A stretch of DNA of 64,000 bases from JASHVB01 sp963762885 (GTDB lineage: Bacteria > Pseudomonadota > Alphaproteobacteria > Acetobacterales > Acetobacteraceae). The notes under the pieces were generated by a model, which saw only the letters and a program-made list of their open reading frames with translations, had not been told where the DNA came from and searched no databases. How positions within the stretch are numbered: position 1 is the stretch's first letter; the number at the start of each line of letters is the position of its first letter. Positions 11,101 through 22,513 of this stretch are shown piece by piece. Where the stretch lies: contig CAVXNH010000083.1 in NCBI GenBank assembly GCA_963762885.1, positions 62,001 through 126,000 of the forward strand, written 5' to 3'. The translations under genes were made by a program, and so were the position numbers.

Positions 11101-14100
11101 TGGCGACCGGCGCGCAGGCGGTGGTCGGCGCCGGAACGACACTGACGCTGACGGGGTCGCTCACCAACCACGGCACTCTGAGCGTGGTTGGCGACAGCTA
11201 CAACAACATCGTCGCGACCGTCCAAGTCGCCGGCACGACGACGCTGTCCGGTGGCGGCGACGTGTCGCTCTACGCGGTGGCCGGGGGGCCGACCTCCGCG
11301 AACCAGATCGTCACCGGCGCCAGCCCAACGGCAGAGCTGGACAATGTCGACAACACGATCGGCGGCTATGGCTCCATCGAGGCCGGCCAGTTCAAGCTGA
11401 TCAACGAAACCGCCGGCACCATCGCGGCCGCAGGCGGCGCGCTGGTGCTCAACACCGGCACCAACACCGTCAGCAACCATGGCTTGCTCGAGGGTGTCGG
11501 CGGCACGCTGGTGGTGCAGGGCGTGATCGACAGCACCTCGGGCGGCACCGTCGCCACACTGAACAGCGGCGGCGTGTCCGGCATCGTGCAGCTCGACGGC
11601 GGCACGCTGCGCGGCGGCACGCTGCGCACCGACCCGACCGACCCCGCTTCGCAGATCCAGATCACCGGCGCCGGCGGCACGCTGGACGGCTCGGCCGGCA
11701 CATTGACGGTGACCGCCAGCTCCCAGGTGGTCGTAGTCCCGAACAGCACACTGACTGTCGAGGGCGCGATCGCCAACCACGGCACAATGGCGGTGGAGGG
11801 CTACGGCGCCTACGGTTACGTTGCCGAAATGCTGGTGGCCGGCACGTTGGGCCTGTCCGGCGGTGGATTGCTCGCGCTGGAGGATGGCTCGGGCGCCGGG
11901 GCGATCGACACCCAGGTGGTGACCGGTACCGCCGGCTCCGACACGCTCGACAACATCGACAACACGATCGTTGGCTACGGCTCGCTTGGCGCCGGGCGGA
12001 TGACGCTGATCAACGCGCCCGGCGGCAAGATCGAGGCGACTGGCGGCGTGCTGCTGGTGGACACCGGCGCAAACGTCATCACCAACAAGGGCCTGATGGA
12101 GGCGGTCGGCGGCACGCTGGAGCTGCGCGGCGTGGTGGACAACACCAGCGGCGGCGCGATCGCCGCGCTGAACCAGGGCGGCTCAATCTCCGGCATCGTG
12201 CAACTGGACGGTGCGACGCTGCGCGGCGGCACGATCGTCACCGATCTGCAAGACCCCGCGTCGGTGCTGACGCTCACCCACAATGGCGGCACGCTCGACG
12301 GTACCGCGACCGCCGTCACGATCGCCGCGGGCGCCCATGTCCAGGTGAGCAACCTGACCACCCTGACCGTTGCCGGTAGTCTCACCAACCACGGCATGCT
12401 GGATGTGTTCGGCTACGGCGCCTACGCCTATCCGGCCGAAATGCTGCTGGCCGCGAACGTGACGCTGACCGGCGGCGGCACCGTTTCGCTGGTGGATATC
12501 TCGGGCGCCGCCTCGACCGTCACTCAGGTGATCACCGGCGCCACCGGCTCCGACACACTGGACAACGTGGACAACGCGATCGTTGGCGTCGGCTCGCTCG
12601 GGGCCGGCCAGATGACGCTGATCAACGCGTCCGGCGGCAAGATCGAGGCGGCCGGCGGAGAGCTGGTGGTGGACACCTGGCGCGAATGTCGTCACCAACA
12701 AGGGCCTGATGGAGGCCGTCGGCGGCACGCTCTTGCTGCGTGGCGTGGTGGACAACACCAACGGCGGCACGCTCGCCGCGCTGAACCAAGGCGGCACAAT
12801 ATCTGGCGTCTGCGTCCTGCTGGACGGGGCGACGCTGCGTGGCGGCACGATCGTCACCGATCTGCAAGACGACGCGTCGATGCTGACGGTCACCGGCAAC
12901 GGCGGCACGCTCGACGGCACCGCGGCCACGGTCACATTCGCCGCCGGGGTCCATGCCCAGGTGGCTTGGCTCCAGACCCTGACCGTGGAGGGCAAGCTCG
13001 CCAACCACGGCGTGCTGGATGTGCTGGGTTACGGCGCCTACGCCTACGTCTCCGAGTTGGCGGTGTCCGGCGATGTGACGCTGAGCGGCGGCGGCACTGT
13101 TTCGCTGCAGGATGTTTCGGGCGCCGCCTCGGCCGTCACCCAGGTGATCGCCGGCGTCACCGGCTCCGACACGCTGGACAACGTGGACAATACGATTATC
13201 GGCCTTGGCTCGCTCGGGGCCGGCGCGATGACGCTGATCAACGAAGCGAAAGGCACGATCGAGGCGACCGGCGGCACGCTGCGAGTGGATGCCGGGCCCA
13301 ACACGGTGACCAACCATGGCCTGCTGGCGGCGGTCGGCGGCACGCTGGAACTGGACGGCGCCGTAACCAATACCGGCACCGCCATCGCCGGCGCTGGTGG
13401 CGACCTCGCCATTGTCGGCACGGTCGCCAATACCGGACTGATCACGACGGCCAGCGGCGGAACCGTTACGTTGCTTGGCAGCATCATCGGCGCGAGCAGC
13501 GTAACCGATATCGCCAGCGGCGCCACGCTGGTGATGGACGGCGGCATGCTGCAAGGCGGCACGCTGAACAATGCGGCCGGCGGCACGATCGATGTCCTCT
13601 ACAACGCTGGGGCATCGTTCGCGGCGATGTCGGTCGTCAACGCCGGCTCGATGACCCTCGCCGGCTACGGCGCCTACGCCTACATCTCAAAGTTGACGGT
13701 ATCCGGCGATGTGACCTTGAGCGGCGGCGGCACTGTGTCGCTGGTGGATATCTCGGGCGCCGACTCAACGGTCACTCAGGTGATCACCGGCGCCACCGCG
13801 TCCGACACACTGGACAACGTTGACAACACGATCATCGGCTACGGCTCGCTCGGGGCCGGCCAGATGACCCTGAGCAACGAAGCGAAAGGCACGATCGAGG
13901 CGGCCGGCGGCACACTGCGGGTGGACACCGGGACCAACGTCATCACCAACAAGGGCCTGCTGGCGGCGGCCGGTGGCACGCTGGAACTCGACAGCGCCGT
14001 GACCAATTCCGGCACTGCCATCGCCGGCGCGGGCGGCGACGTCGACATTCTCGGCACGGTCGCCAATACCGGCCTGGTCGCCGCGGGCAGCGGCGGAACC

Positions 14101-17100
14101 GTTACCTTGACTGGTGGCATCACCGGCGCCGGCAGTGCAACCGACATCGCCAGCGGCGGCACCCTGCTGATGGACGGCGGCATGCTGCAAGGCGGCACGC
14201 TGAACAACGCGGCCGGCGGCGCGATCGATATCCTCTACAACACTAACGGAACGTTCGCCGCGATCGCGGTTGTCAACGCCGGCTCGATGACCCTCGCCGG
14301 CTACGGCGCTTACGCCTACATCTCAGAGTTGACGGTATCCGGCGATGTGACTTTGAGCGGCGGCGGCACTGTTTCGCTGCTGGATGTCTCGGGCGCCGAA
14401 CTCGACGGTCACTCAGGTCATCACCGGCGCCACCGGCTCCGACACACTGGACAACGTTGACAACACGATCATCGGCTACGGCTCGCTCGGGGCCGGCCAG
14501 ATGACGCTGATCAACGAAGCGAAAGGCACGATCGAGGCGGCCGGCGGCACGCTCCTGGTGGATACCGGGACCAACGTCATCACCAACAAGGGCCTGATGG
14601 AGGCCGTCGGCGGCACGCTCGAACTGCGCGGCGTGGTGGATAACACCAACGGTGGCACGATCGCCGCGCTGAACAAAGGCGGCACTGCGCCTGGCGTCGT
14701 CCTGCTGGACGGTGCGACGCTGCGCGGCGGCACGATCGTGACCGATCTGCGAGACCCCGCGTCGATGCTGATGCTCACCGGCAATGGCGGCACGCTCGAC
14801 GGCACCGGGGCCACGGTCAAATTCGCTGCCGGACTCCATGCCCAGGTGTCCTGGTTGCAGACCCTGACCGTGGCGGGCAAGCTCGCCAACTCGGGCGTGC
14901 TGGATATGCTCGGCTACGGCGCCTACGCCTACGTCTCAGAGTTGGCGGTCTCTGGCGACGTCACGCTAAGCGGCGGCGGCACGGTTTCGCTGCTGGATGC
15001 CTCGGGCGCCGACTCGCCCGTCACTCAGGTGATCACTGGCGCCACCGGCTCCGACACGTTGGATAACGTGAACAACACGATCATCGGCTACGGCTCGCTC
15101 GGGGCCGGCCAGATGGCGCTGATCAACGAAACGGCCGGCACGATCGACGCTTACGGCGGAGATCTGATCGTCAACACCGGCGCCGGCACGCTGACCAATG
15201 CCGGACTGATGCAGGCGCCGACGGGCACGCTCGACGTCGCGAGCAATCTGGTCAACACCGGGATGGTGCTGGTCAACGGCGGCACGGTCGTGCTGGAGGG
15301 GGCGGTCGCCGGCGCCGGCAAGCTCGGGCTGGAGAGCTCCGACCTCGTGCTGGACGGTGGCGTAGCCGCCAGCCAGACGATTGGGTTCTACAATTTCGGC
15401 ACCGCCGAAACGCTCGATCTCGGCAATCCGGGATCCATCGCCGCAACGGTCAGCGGATTCGCGTCGAAGGACACCATCGTCGTCGAGGGCACCATCCTCA
15501 CCGGGGTGTCCTATCACGCGACCAGCGGCTCTCTCGGCGTGCTCTCCTTGCTCGACGGCGGCACCACCGTCGGCACCCTGACCCTGGCCGGCACCTATAC
15601 AAACGCGCAATTCGAGCTGACCAATGTCACTGGCGATCCGTCGATCATCACCACGACGGCGGCCGCCGGCCAGCTTTACAACCACGCCACGGCGAGCACG
15701 GCGACACCGACTATCGAGGACTTCGGCACGCACCACGTCGGCGACACGCTGACCCAGGCTCTGACTATCGAGAACACCGCTGCGACCGGGAGTTTCACCG
15801 AAAAGCTCGACGTCGGCTTCGTTGCTACGACGGGTGCGGCGATCGACAGCGGCTCGATCACGGGGCTCGCCGCGGGGGTCACCAACAGCACCAGCCTGTC
15901 GGTGGGTCTGTCCACAGTTTTGGACGGCGCGCAAAGCGGCACGGCGATCCTGACGCCGAGTACGGACGGCACCGGTGTCGACGGCTTCGGCGCCACCCCG
16001 CTGACCTCGCAAACCATCGCCGTCAGCGGTGTGCTGTACAACTACGCGACGGCCAGCGCGGCGCCGGTCGACTTCGGCGAGGCCCATCTCAACGACACGC
16101 TCAGCCAGAACCTGAGCGTCATCAACACGGGCACCGCCGACGGCTTCACCGAGAACCTCGACGCGAGCCTCGGCGGCGCAACCGGCGCCGCTACCGGCAG
16201 TGGCACGTTCACCGCGCTGGGCGCACAAATCACCAACGCCACCAGCCTGACGATCGGGGTCGACGCGACCAAGGACGGCCTGCGCACCGGCAACGTGGTT
16301 CTGACGCTGCACTCGGATGGCGCCGGCATCGACAGCCTGGGTAGCACGCTGCTGACGGCACAAACGATCGCCGCGACCGGCACGATCTTCAACTACGCGA
16401 CGGCAGGCGTTGCATCGGACTCGCTGAACCTTGGCGCCCGTCACATCGGCACCGCGCTGACCGGGGCGCTGAGTGTTACCAACACCGGCACGGCCGACGG
16501 CTTCACCGAGAAACTGAACGTTGGCATTGCGAGCACGACCGGAGCGCTGACCGCGGCCGGTACGATCGCCGGGCTCGGCGCAGGCAAGTCCGACACGAGC
16601 AGCGTGACACTCGGCCTGCCCAATACCACCGACGGCGTGCAGAGCGGCACCGCGGTGCTGTCGCTGATCTCGGACGGCAGTGGCATCGACAATCTCGGCA
16701 CCACGGTGCTGACCGCGCAAACGATTACCGCGACTGGCACGCTGTATAATTACGCGACGGCGAGCGCGGCGACACCGGGCGCGGTGAATTTCGGTACCCA
16801 CCACGTCGGCGACACGCTAAGCCAGGCGCTGAGCATTACCAATACCGGCGTTGCCGACGGCTTCACCGAGAACCTCGATGCCAGCATCGGCAGTGCAACC
16901 GATGCTGCCATCGCGGACACGTCGTTTACCGGACTGATCGCGGGGAGCACCGACAGCAGCAGCGTTGCGATCGGATTAAAGACCACTCAGGACGGCGTGC
17001 GGGGCGGCACGGGCGTGTTGACGCTGAGTTCGGACGGCGCGGGCGTCGACGGCCTCGGCACCACGATCCTGACGACGCAAACCATCGCCGCCACCGGCAC

Positions 17101-20100
17101 GCTGTACAACTACGCCACGGCGAGCACGGCCACCCAGGTGAACCTGGGCAAACACCATATCGGCGACACCATCAGCCAGGTGCTGAACGTCACCAACACC
17201 GGCACCGCCGACGGCTTCACCGAGAACCTCGACGCCAGCCTTGGCGGAGCGACCGGGGCCGCGACGGCGAACGGCTCGTTCACCGGTCTGGGCGCGGCAA
17301 AGACCGACAGCAGCGGCCTGACGATTGGCGTGACCACGACGAAGGACGGCGTCCAATCCGGCAACGCGGTGCTGACGCTGAACTCAGACGGCACAGGCAT
17401 CGACGGTCTCGGCACCACGGTGCTGACGGCACAGACGATCGCGGCCACCGGCACGATCTACAACTATGCCACCGCGAAAGCGGTCGCCCCGGTGAGCTTC
17501 GGCAACCGCCATGTCGGCGACGTGTTGAGCCAATCGCTCAGCATCGCCAATATCGGCACCGCCGACGGCTTCACCGAGAACCTCGATGCCAGTATCGGCA
17601 ACGCCAGCGGCGCAGTGACCGCGACCGGTACGCTCAACGGACTGGCTGCCGGCATCACCAACAGCAGCAGCGTGACGCTCGGACTGTCATCCGTCCTGGA
17701 TGGCGTGCATGCCGGCTCGGCCGTGCTGAGTTTGAAGTCGGACGGCACCGACGTGGACGGGTTGGACACCACGGGTACTGACCGCGCAAACCATCGCCGC
17801 GACCGGCACGCTGTACAACTACGCGACGGCGAGCGCCGCGACGCCGAGCACGGTGAATTTCGGCGTCCACCATGTCGGCGACACGCTGAGCAAGACGCTG
17901 ACCATCGGCAACCTCGGCACCGCGGATGGCTTTACCGAGAATTTCGACGCCAGCATTGGCGCAACGACCGGCGCCGGCACCGGGAGCGGCTCGTTCACCG
18001 GCCTGGTCGCGGGCAGCGGCAACGGCACCGCCGTCGCGGTCGGATTATCCACCGCGCATGACGGCGTGCAGTCCGGCACGACGGCGCTGACGCTGCGTTC
18101 GGACGGCGCCGGCATCGACAATCTCGGCACCACGGTCCTGACCGCACAAACGATCGCCGTTACGGGTACGCTGTATAACTACGCGACGGCGAGCGTGGTC
18201 GGGGTGGTGAACCTTGGCACCCACCATGTCGGCGATGCGATCGACAAGGCGTTGAGCATCACCAACACCGGCCCGGTCGATGCGTATACGGAAGAACTCG
18301 ATGCCAGCCTTGGCAGCGCGAGCACCGGGGCGTTCGCCAGCGGTTCGCTGAACCTGGACGCCCCGGGCCACACTGCATCCGGCAGTCTGTCGATTGGGCT
18401 GACCAGCACGACGGAGGGCAACCACTCCGGCACCGCGAGTTTGACGCTGGCGTCCGACGGCAGCCTGGTCGACGGCCTGGGCAAGACGACGCTGGTCGCG
18501 CAAACGGTGACGATGACCGCGGCGGTGTTCGGCTACGCTACGCCGATCCTGTCCGCCACCACGCTCGACTTCGGTGCGGTCCGCGTAGGCGGCACCGTGG
18601 CGGCGAAGTCGCTGACGATTTCCAACGGCAGCACGGCGGACGCGTTCAAGGAGAACCTGGGCTACGCGCTGGAAACGCCATCGGCTGGTTTCACGATTGC
18701 CAACGGCGGCACCGGCATCGTGGCAGCCGGCGCGGCGGGCGCCACCCCAAGCTGGAACCTCGTCACCTCGACGTCCGGTCTGTTCAACACCGGCACCGAT
18801 GTGGTGGACCTGACCTCGTTGGGTGCCGGCACCAGCGGACTGGCGAACACCACACTGACAAGCCAGAAGGTCACGCTGCTGGGCAAAGTCTACGCACCGG
18901 CCGTGGCGAAGTTGGCCACCACCGGTTTCGGTGTCGTGCATGTCGGCGACGAGATCACCATCGGCGACGCAATCGCCAATGTCGCCACCGGTGCGCTGAC
19001 CGACGTATTGATCGGCGGGGTCGGCACGGTCACGGGTAGCGCATTCCGGGTGCAAACCTACGACGGCCTCAGCCTGGGCACGATTTCGGCAGGCGGCATC
19101 GCGGTGGGGGCCGGCGATCAGGAACTCGAATTCACCATGAACACCGGCACCGCCGGGACGTTCAGCGGCTCCGCCAGCCTGGTGCTGGAGAGCCACGACA
19201 CCGCCCTGGCGGACATCGCCGTCAACGCTGGTCCGATCATTCTCACCGGCACGGTGGACAACTACGCCACCGCGACACTGGAGAAAGTATCCGGCAGCGG
19301 CACGTTGTCCGTGGTCGGCAACGCCTACACGCTTGATTTCGGCACCGTCGCGGCCGGGTCAGCGGCACTGACGGTCGACCTTGGCGCGCTGAACGCTGCG
19401 TCAGGGCTGGCGGATCTGCTGTCCGGCAGCTTCCAGGTCTCGAGCAACAGCGCGTTCCTCAACAGCGGCATGACGGCGTTCAGCGGCCTGGGCTACGGCC
19501 AAGCTGACACGGCGCCAACGGTGTCTTTGCTCACTTCCAACCAGGGGACCTTCACCGAGTCGATCACCTTGGTGGGTACCGGCAGCAACAGCAGCGGCTA
19601 CATAGCGACGCTGGCGCCCGAAGTCCTCACGGTCACCGGAACCGTAGTGGCTCCGGCTCGCACTCTGGACTGGACCGGCGCGACCAGCACGAACTTCTCC
19701 ACTGCGTCCAACTGGGACGACACGACGCTTGGGCTCGATCCGGCAACGACGGCCCCCACCGCGAACGATACGGTCGCGTTCGACAGCATCGGCGGCGGCA
19801 TCACCGGAGCCGGCTCCGCGGCGGCGCTGTCGATCAACGGTGGCGCCTGGCATCTGGCTTCCGGCGCGACTTTGGCGACAATCGGATCGGCGGTCATCGG
19901 ATCCAGCAACGCCGGCGACTTGTTGATCGATGGGGGAAGCAGCCTGACCGATGGCAGCACCGCCGTCATCGCCGACCAGTCCGGCGCCGACGGCTCCTCG
20001 GTGAACGTCAGCGGAGCGTCCTCCGCGTGGGACGTCACCGGCGCGCTGGACGTCGGCGACGCTGCCACCGGATTGCTCGCCGTCACCAACGGCGCCACGG

Positions 20101-21980
20101 TCTCCGCCGCCACGCTCGACGACGGCGTCGGCGCGACCGGCGCCGGCATCGTCACCGTCTCTGGCCCCAACGCTGATCTCATCACGACCGGCACCGTCTC
20201 GGTCGGCAACTCAGGCTCCGGCGAACTCTCCATCCTCAACGGCGCCAACGTCACCATCGGCGGCGACCTCAACATCGCCAACGCCGGCAGCGGCACCGGC
20301 AACGTCGACATCGAGGACACCACCGGCACCATCACCTTCGACGGCAACATCTGGGTCGGCTTCAACGGCTTCGGCGTGCTCAATATCGGCTACGGCGTCG
20401 ACTACATCCAGAACAACGGCGGCATCAGTTTCGGCCCCAACTCCTCCGGCGCCATCAACAGCTTCGCCGATCCGTCGCCCTTCCTCAGCAACGCCGACAG
20501 CAACCCGCTGCCGATCGGCGCCACCGGCGTCGATCAACTCGCCGCGTATCTGTTCAACTCCGGCGAGTTGGTCATTCCCAACAGCCATACGCTGACCTTC
20601 GATACGCCGATCATCTCCGGCGGCGGCTCGTTCAGCCTCGGCTCCAACGACAGCCTGACCCTGAACGCCGGCACGGTCAGCGGCCAGACCTTCACGCTGG
20701 GCAGCGACGACAAGCTGACGATCGGCATCGACGCGTTGCAGACGATCGACACGCCGGACAGCGGGACCAGCTTCGTCACGAGCACGAACACCAATTACGG
20801 CACTCCGTCGATCGACAATTTCAACGGGGTGATCGCGAACTTCACGGCCGGCGACAGGATCGCGGTGGACACCGACGGGGCGGCGACGTTCAGCATCGAC
20901 GGCTCGATCGTGTCGGTGATCCAGAACGGCAACACCGTGGGCACGCTGACGGTCGATGTCGCTGCGGGCACGACACTGACGACGGCGGACTTCGTGGACA
21001 CCAACGAGCTATGTTTCTGCGCGGGTTCGCTGATCCGCACGCCCGGCGGCGAAGTGCCGGTCGAGCGTTTGGCCGTTGGCGATACGGTGCTGACCTGGGA
21101 TGGCGGCACGCGCCCGATCACCTGGATCGGCGTCGGCAAGGTGCTGGCGACGCGCGGCCGGCGCAGCGCGGCGACTCCGGTCATCGTGCGCAAGGGCGCA
21201 CTGGCGGACAATGTGCCGGCGCGCGACCTGCACGTGACCAAGGGACACTCGCTGTATCTGGACGGCGTGCTGATCCCGGTGGAGTTCCTGGTCAATCACC
21301 GCTCGATCCTGTGGGACGACCGCGCGCAGGAGGTCTCGCTGTACCATGTCGAGTTGGACCGCCACGATGTGATGGTGGCGAACGGGGCGCCGGCAGAGAG
21401 CTACCGCGACGATGGCAATCGCTGGCTGTTCCAGAACGCCAATAGCGGCTGGGACCAGCCGCCACAGGCGACGTGCGCGAAGGTTCTGACCGGTGGGCCG
21501 ATCGTCGATGCGGTGTGGCGGCGGCTGCTGGAGCGGGCGGGTCCGCGCAAGGGGCTGCCGCTGACTGACGATCCCGATCTGCATCTGTTGGCGGATGGCA
21601 TGCGGATCGATGCAATCGAACGCCGCGACGACGTCTACGTGTTCCGCCTGCCCAGACGCCCACGCACCGTGCGGATAGGTTCTCGCGCCGCGGTGCCGCA
21701 GGAGATCGGGATTGCGCGGGATGCCCGACAGCTTGGGGTGGCGGTGCGCCGGATCATGCTGGCAGAGGTCCGGCGTCGGCAAACTATCGAGGCGGACGCA
21801 GTGTCGCTGTCGGACGGTTTTCACGCCTTCGAAGCAGACAGCGCGATCCGCTGGACCGACGGCGATGCGGCAGTGCCGACGGAGCTGTTCGCCAAAATGA
21901 GCGGCCCTGGCATGCTGTTGGTGCACCTCGGCGGAGCCACGCAATATCGCGAGGATGGGACGGCAGTGCGGGTGGCTTGA
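5102..21980 (+). CDS. Giant repeat protein with C-terminal Hint domain (about 5,624 aa after correcting four +1 shifts)
   Basis: One continuous gene is read if single extra bases near 10793, 12678, 14399 and 17774 are ignored; each break falls inside a repeat whose other copies show the correct frame. Layout: about 700 residues without a classical signal peptide; a 'TWVGGASGDFETSGNW' start of a beta-helix-like region; many units of the type GGTLDNIDNTIxGYGSxGAGxxTLIN...GTNTVTNKGLLEA (about 8.9-15.3 kb); choice-of-anchor-D-like repeats (15.67-18.5 kb); a second 'DWTGATSTNFSTASNWDD' block near 19.67 kb with pectin-lyase-like repeats; and a Hint domain from about 21008 (CFCAGSLIRTPGGE) with TKGHSLYLDGVLIPVEFLVN. 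The tail matches that of other Acetobacteraceae Hint proteins. Likely a secreted or surface adhesin; no secretion genes lie nearby. The start codon has no clear ribosome binding site. Confidence 0.85.
9040..15170 (+). repeat. Tandem coding repeats, about 0.6-0.7 kb units, near-identical in part
   Basis: Within the giant gene the unit 'LDN(I/V)DNTI(I/V)GYGSLGAG' followed by TLIN(E)xxGTIEAxGGTL and NVITNKGLMEAVGGTL recurs (for example near 9180, 10140, 10720, 11340, 11950, 12560, 13180, 13815, 14450 and 15060). Copies between about 11.9 and 15.1 kb are almost identical at DNA level over stretches of 50-100 bases, such as the block around 13235, 13870 and 14510. Two of the four frameshifts (12678, 14399) lie in this part. 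Confidence 0.85.
15673..18530 (+). repeat. Eight tandem choice-of-anchor-D-like repeats, about 355 bp each
   Basis: Each unit encodes about 118 residues beginning (L/I)YNYATA, then FGxxHVGDTLSQxLSIxNTGTADGFTE(N/K)LDAS, and ending LTAQTIAATGT. Unit starts lie near 15673, 16032, 16384, 16741, 17101, 17455, 17811 and 18169; a degenerate ninth begins near 18526. The pattern (anchored by an Asn-Thr-Gly beta turn) is that of ASH/choice-of-anchor D domains, immunoglobulin-like modules found in large surface proteins. Confidence 0.85.
21008..21480 (+). other. Hint (Hedgehog/intein) domain region of the giant protein
   Basis: The sequence begins CFCAGSLIRTPGGEVPVERL, with the cysteine and G-S/T-x-I-x-T block typical of Hint block A. 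It continues with VGDTVLTWDGGTRPITWIG and ends with the conserved TKGHSLYLDGVLIPVEFLVN block. Family knowledge: Hint domains can cleave or splice the chain at the cysteine. About 160 further residues follow, with the GFH...IRWTDGDA motif often seen after bacterial Hint_2 domains. Confidence 0.85.
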
Positions 21981-22088
21981 GAGTTGCTAGTTGCACAGCG
22001 GAAACTCTGCTCTGGGTCGATGGACTAAACCGCTGTCGCGGTAAGCATTCGCCGCAGGTGATAGCGGCACGATAGCCGGAAGGCGCGT

Positions 22089-22132
22089 CCTGTCTTGGGA
22101 TGGAGGGGCTGCACAACCTCACCCAAGACAGG
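22089..22132. repeat. Perfect 11-bp inverted repeat (hairpin) ahead of the recombinase
   Basis: CCTGTCTTGGG (22089-22099) pairs with CCCAAGACAGG (22122-22132) over a 22-base loop. It could be the terminator of the giant gene, although no T-run follows, or an end structure of the IS91-type unit to which the recombinase belonged. Confidence 0.55.
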
Positions 22133-22510
22133 AGCCCCCAAGACCGACACGGCCATCAGCCCGCTACGCCAGCGCTTGATCGACGATATGACCATCCGCA
22201 AGCTCGAAGCAAAGACCCAGTCTGGCTACATCCGGGCGGTCAAGAACTTCGCCGCGTTCCTCGGACGTTCGCCCGATCGGGCAGGCATCGAAGACATCCG
22301 CCGTTATCGGTTGCATCTTGCATCCAGCGGCCTCGGCGTTCCCAGCGTGAACGCCACCATGACGGCGCTACGCTTCTTCTTCAAGGTCACGCTGCGAAGG
22401 GGCGACGTCGTCGAGGACATCGTGTTCGCGCGTGAGCCACGACGGCTGCCGGTGGTGTTGAGTCCGGAAGAGGTGGCCCGGCTGTTGGCGGCGGCTCCAA
22501 GCCTCAAGTA
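22095..22510 (+). pseudogene. Tyrosine recombinase, N-terminal part (IS91-companion type), truncated by IS630
   Basis: The frame encodes a SAM-like core-binding domain: SPLRQRLIDDMTIRKLEAKT, then YIRAVKNFAAFLGRSPD, and VVLSPEEVARLLAAAPSLKY. These are typical of the small tyrosine recombinases that accompany IS91-family transposases. The frame is interrupted after about 138 codons by the IS630 element at TA 22509-22510; the catalytic domain (R...HxxR...Y) is missing. I could not recognise its continuation beyond the right end of the IS, so a deletion may have followed the insertion. The true start is uncertain: a TTG at 22095 opens the frame, and an ATG exists at 22188. Confidence 0.75.
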
Positions 22511-22513
22511 CTA

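Noticed and set aside
10793..17774. Programmed +1 frameshifting in the giant gene
   Set aside because: The four break sites share no slippery or stop-codon context, and similar +1 breaks hit unrelated genes across the window, so sequencing error is the simpler reading.
15673..18530. Regular tandem repeats considered as a CRISPR-like or satellite array
   Set aside because: The period of about 355 bases, an open reading frame throughout and conserved protein motifs show a coding repeat.
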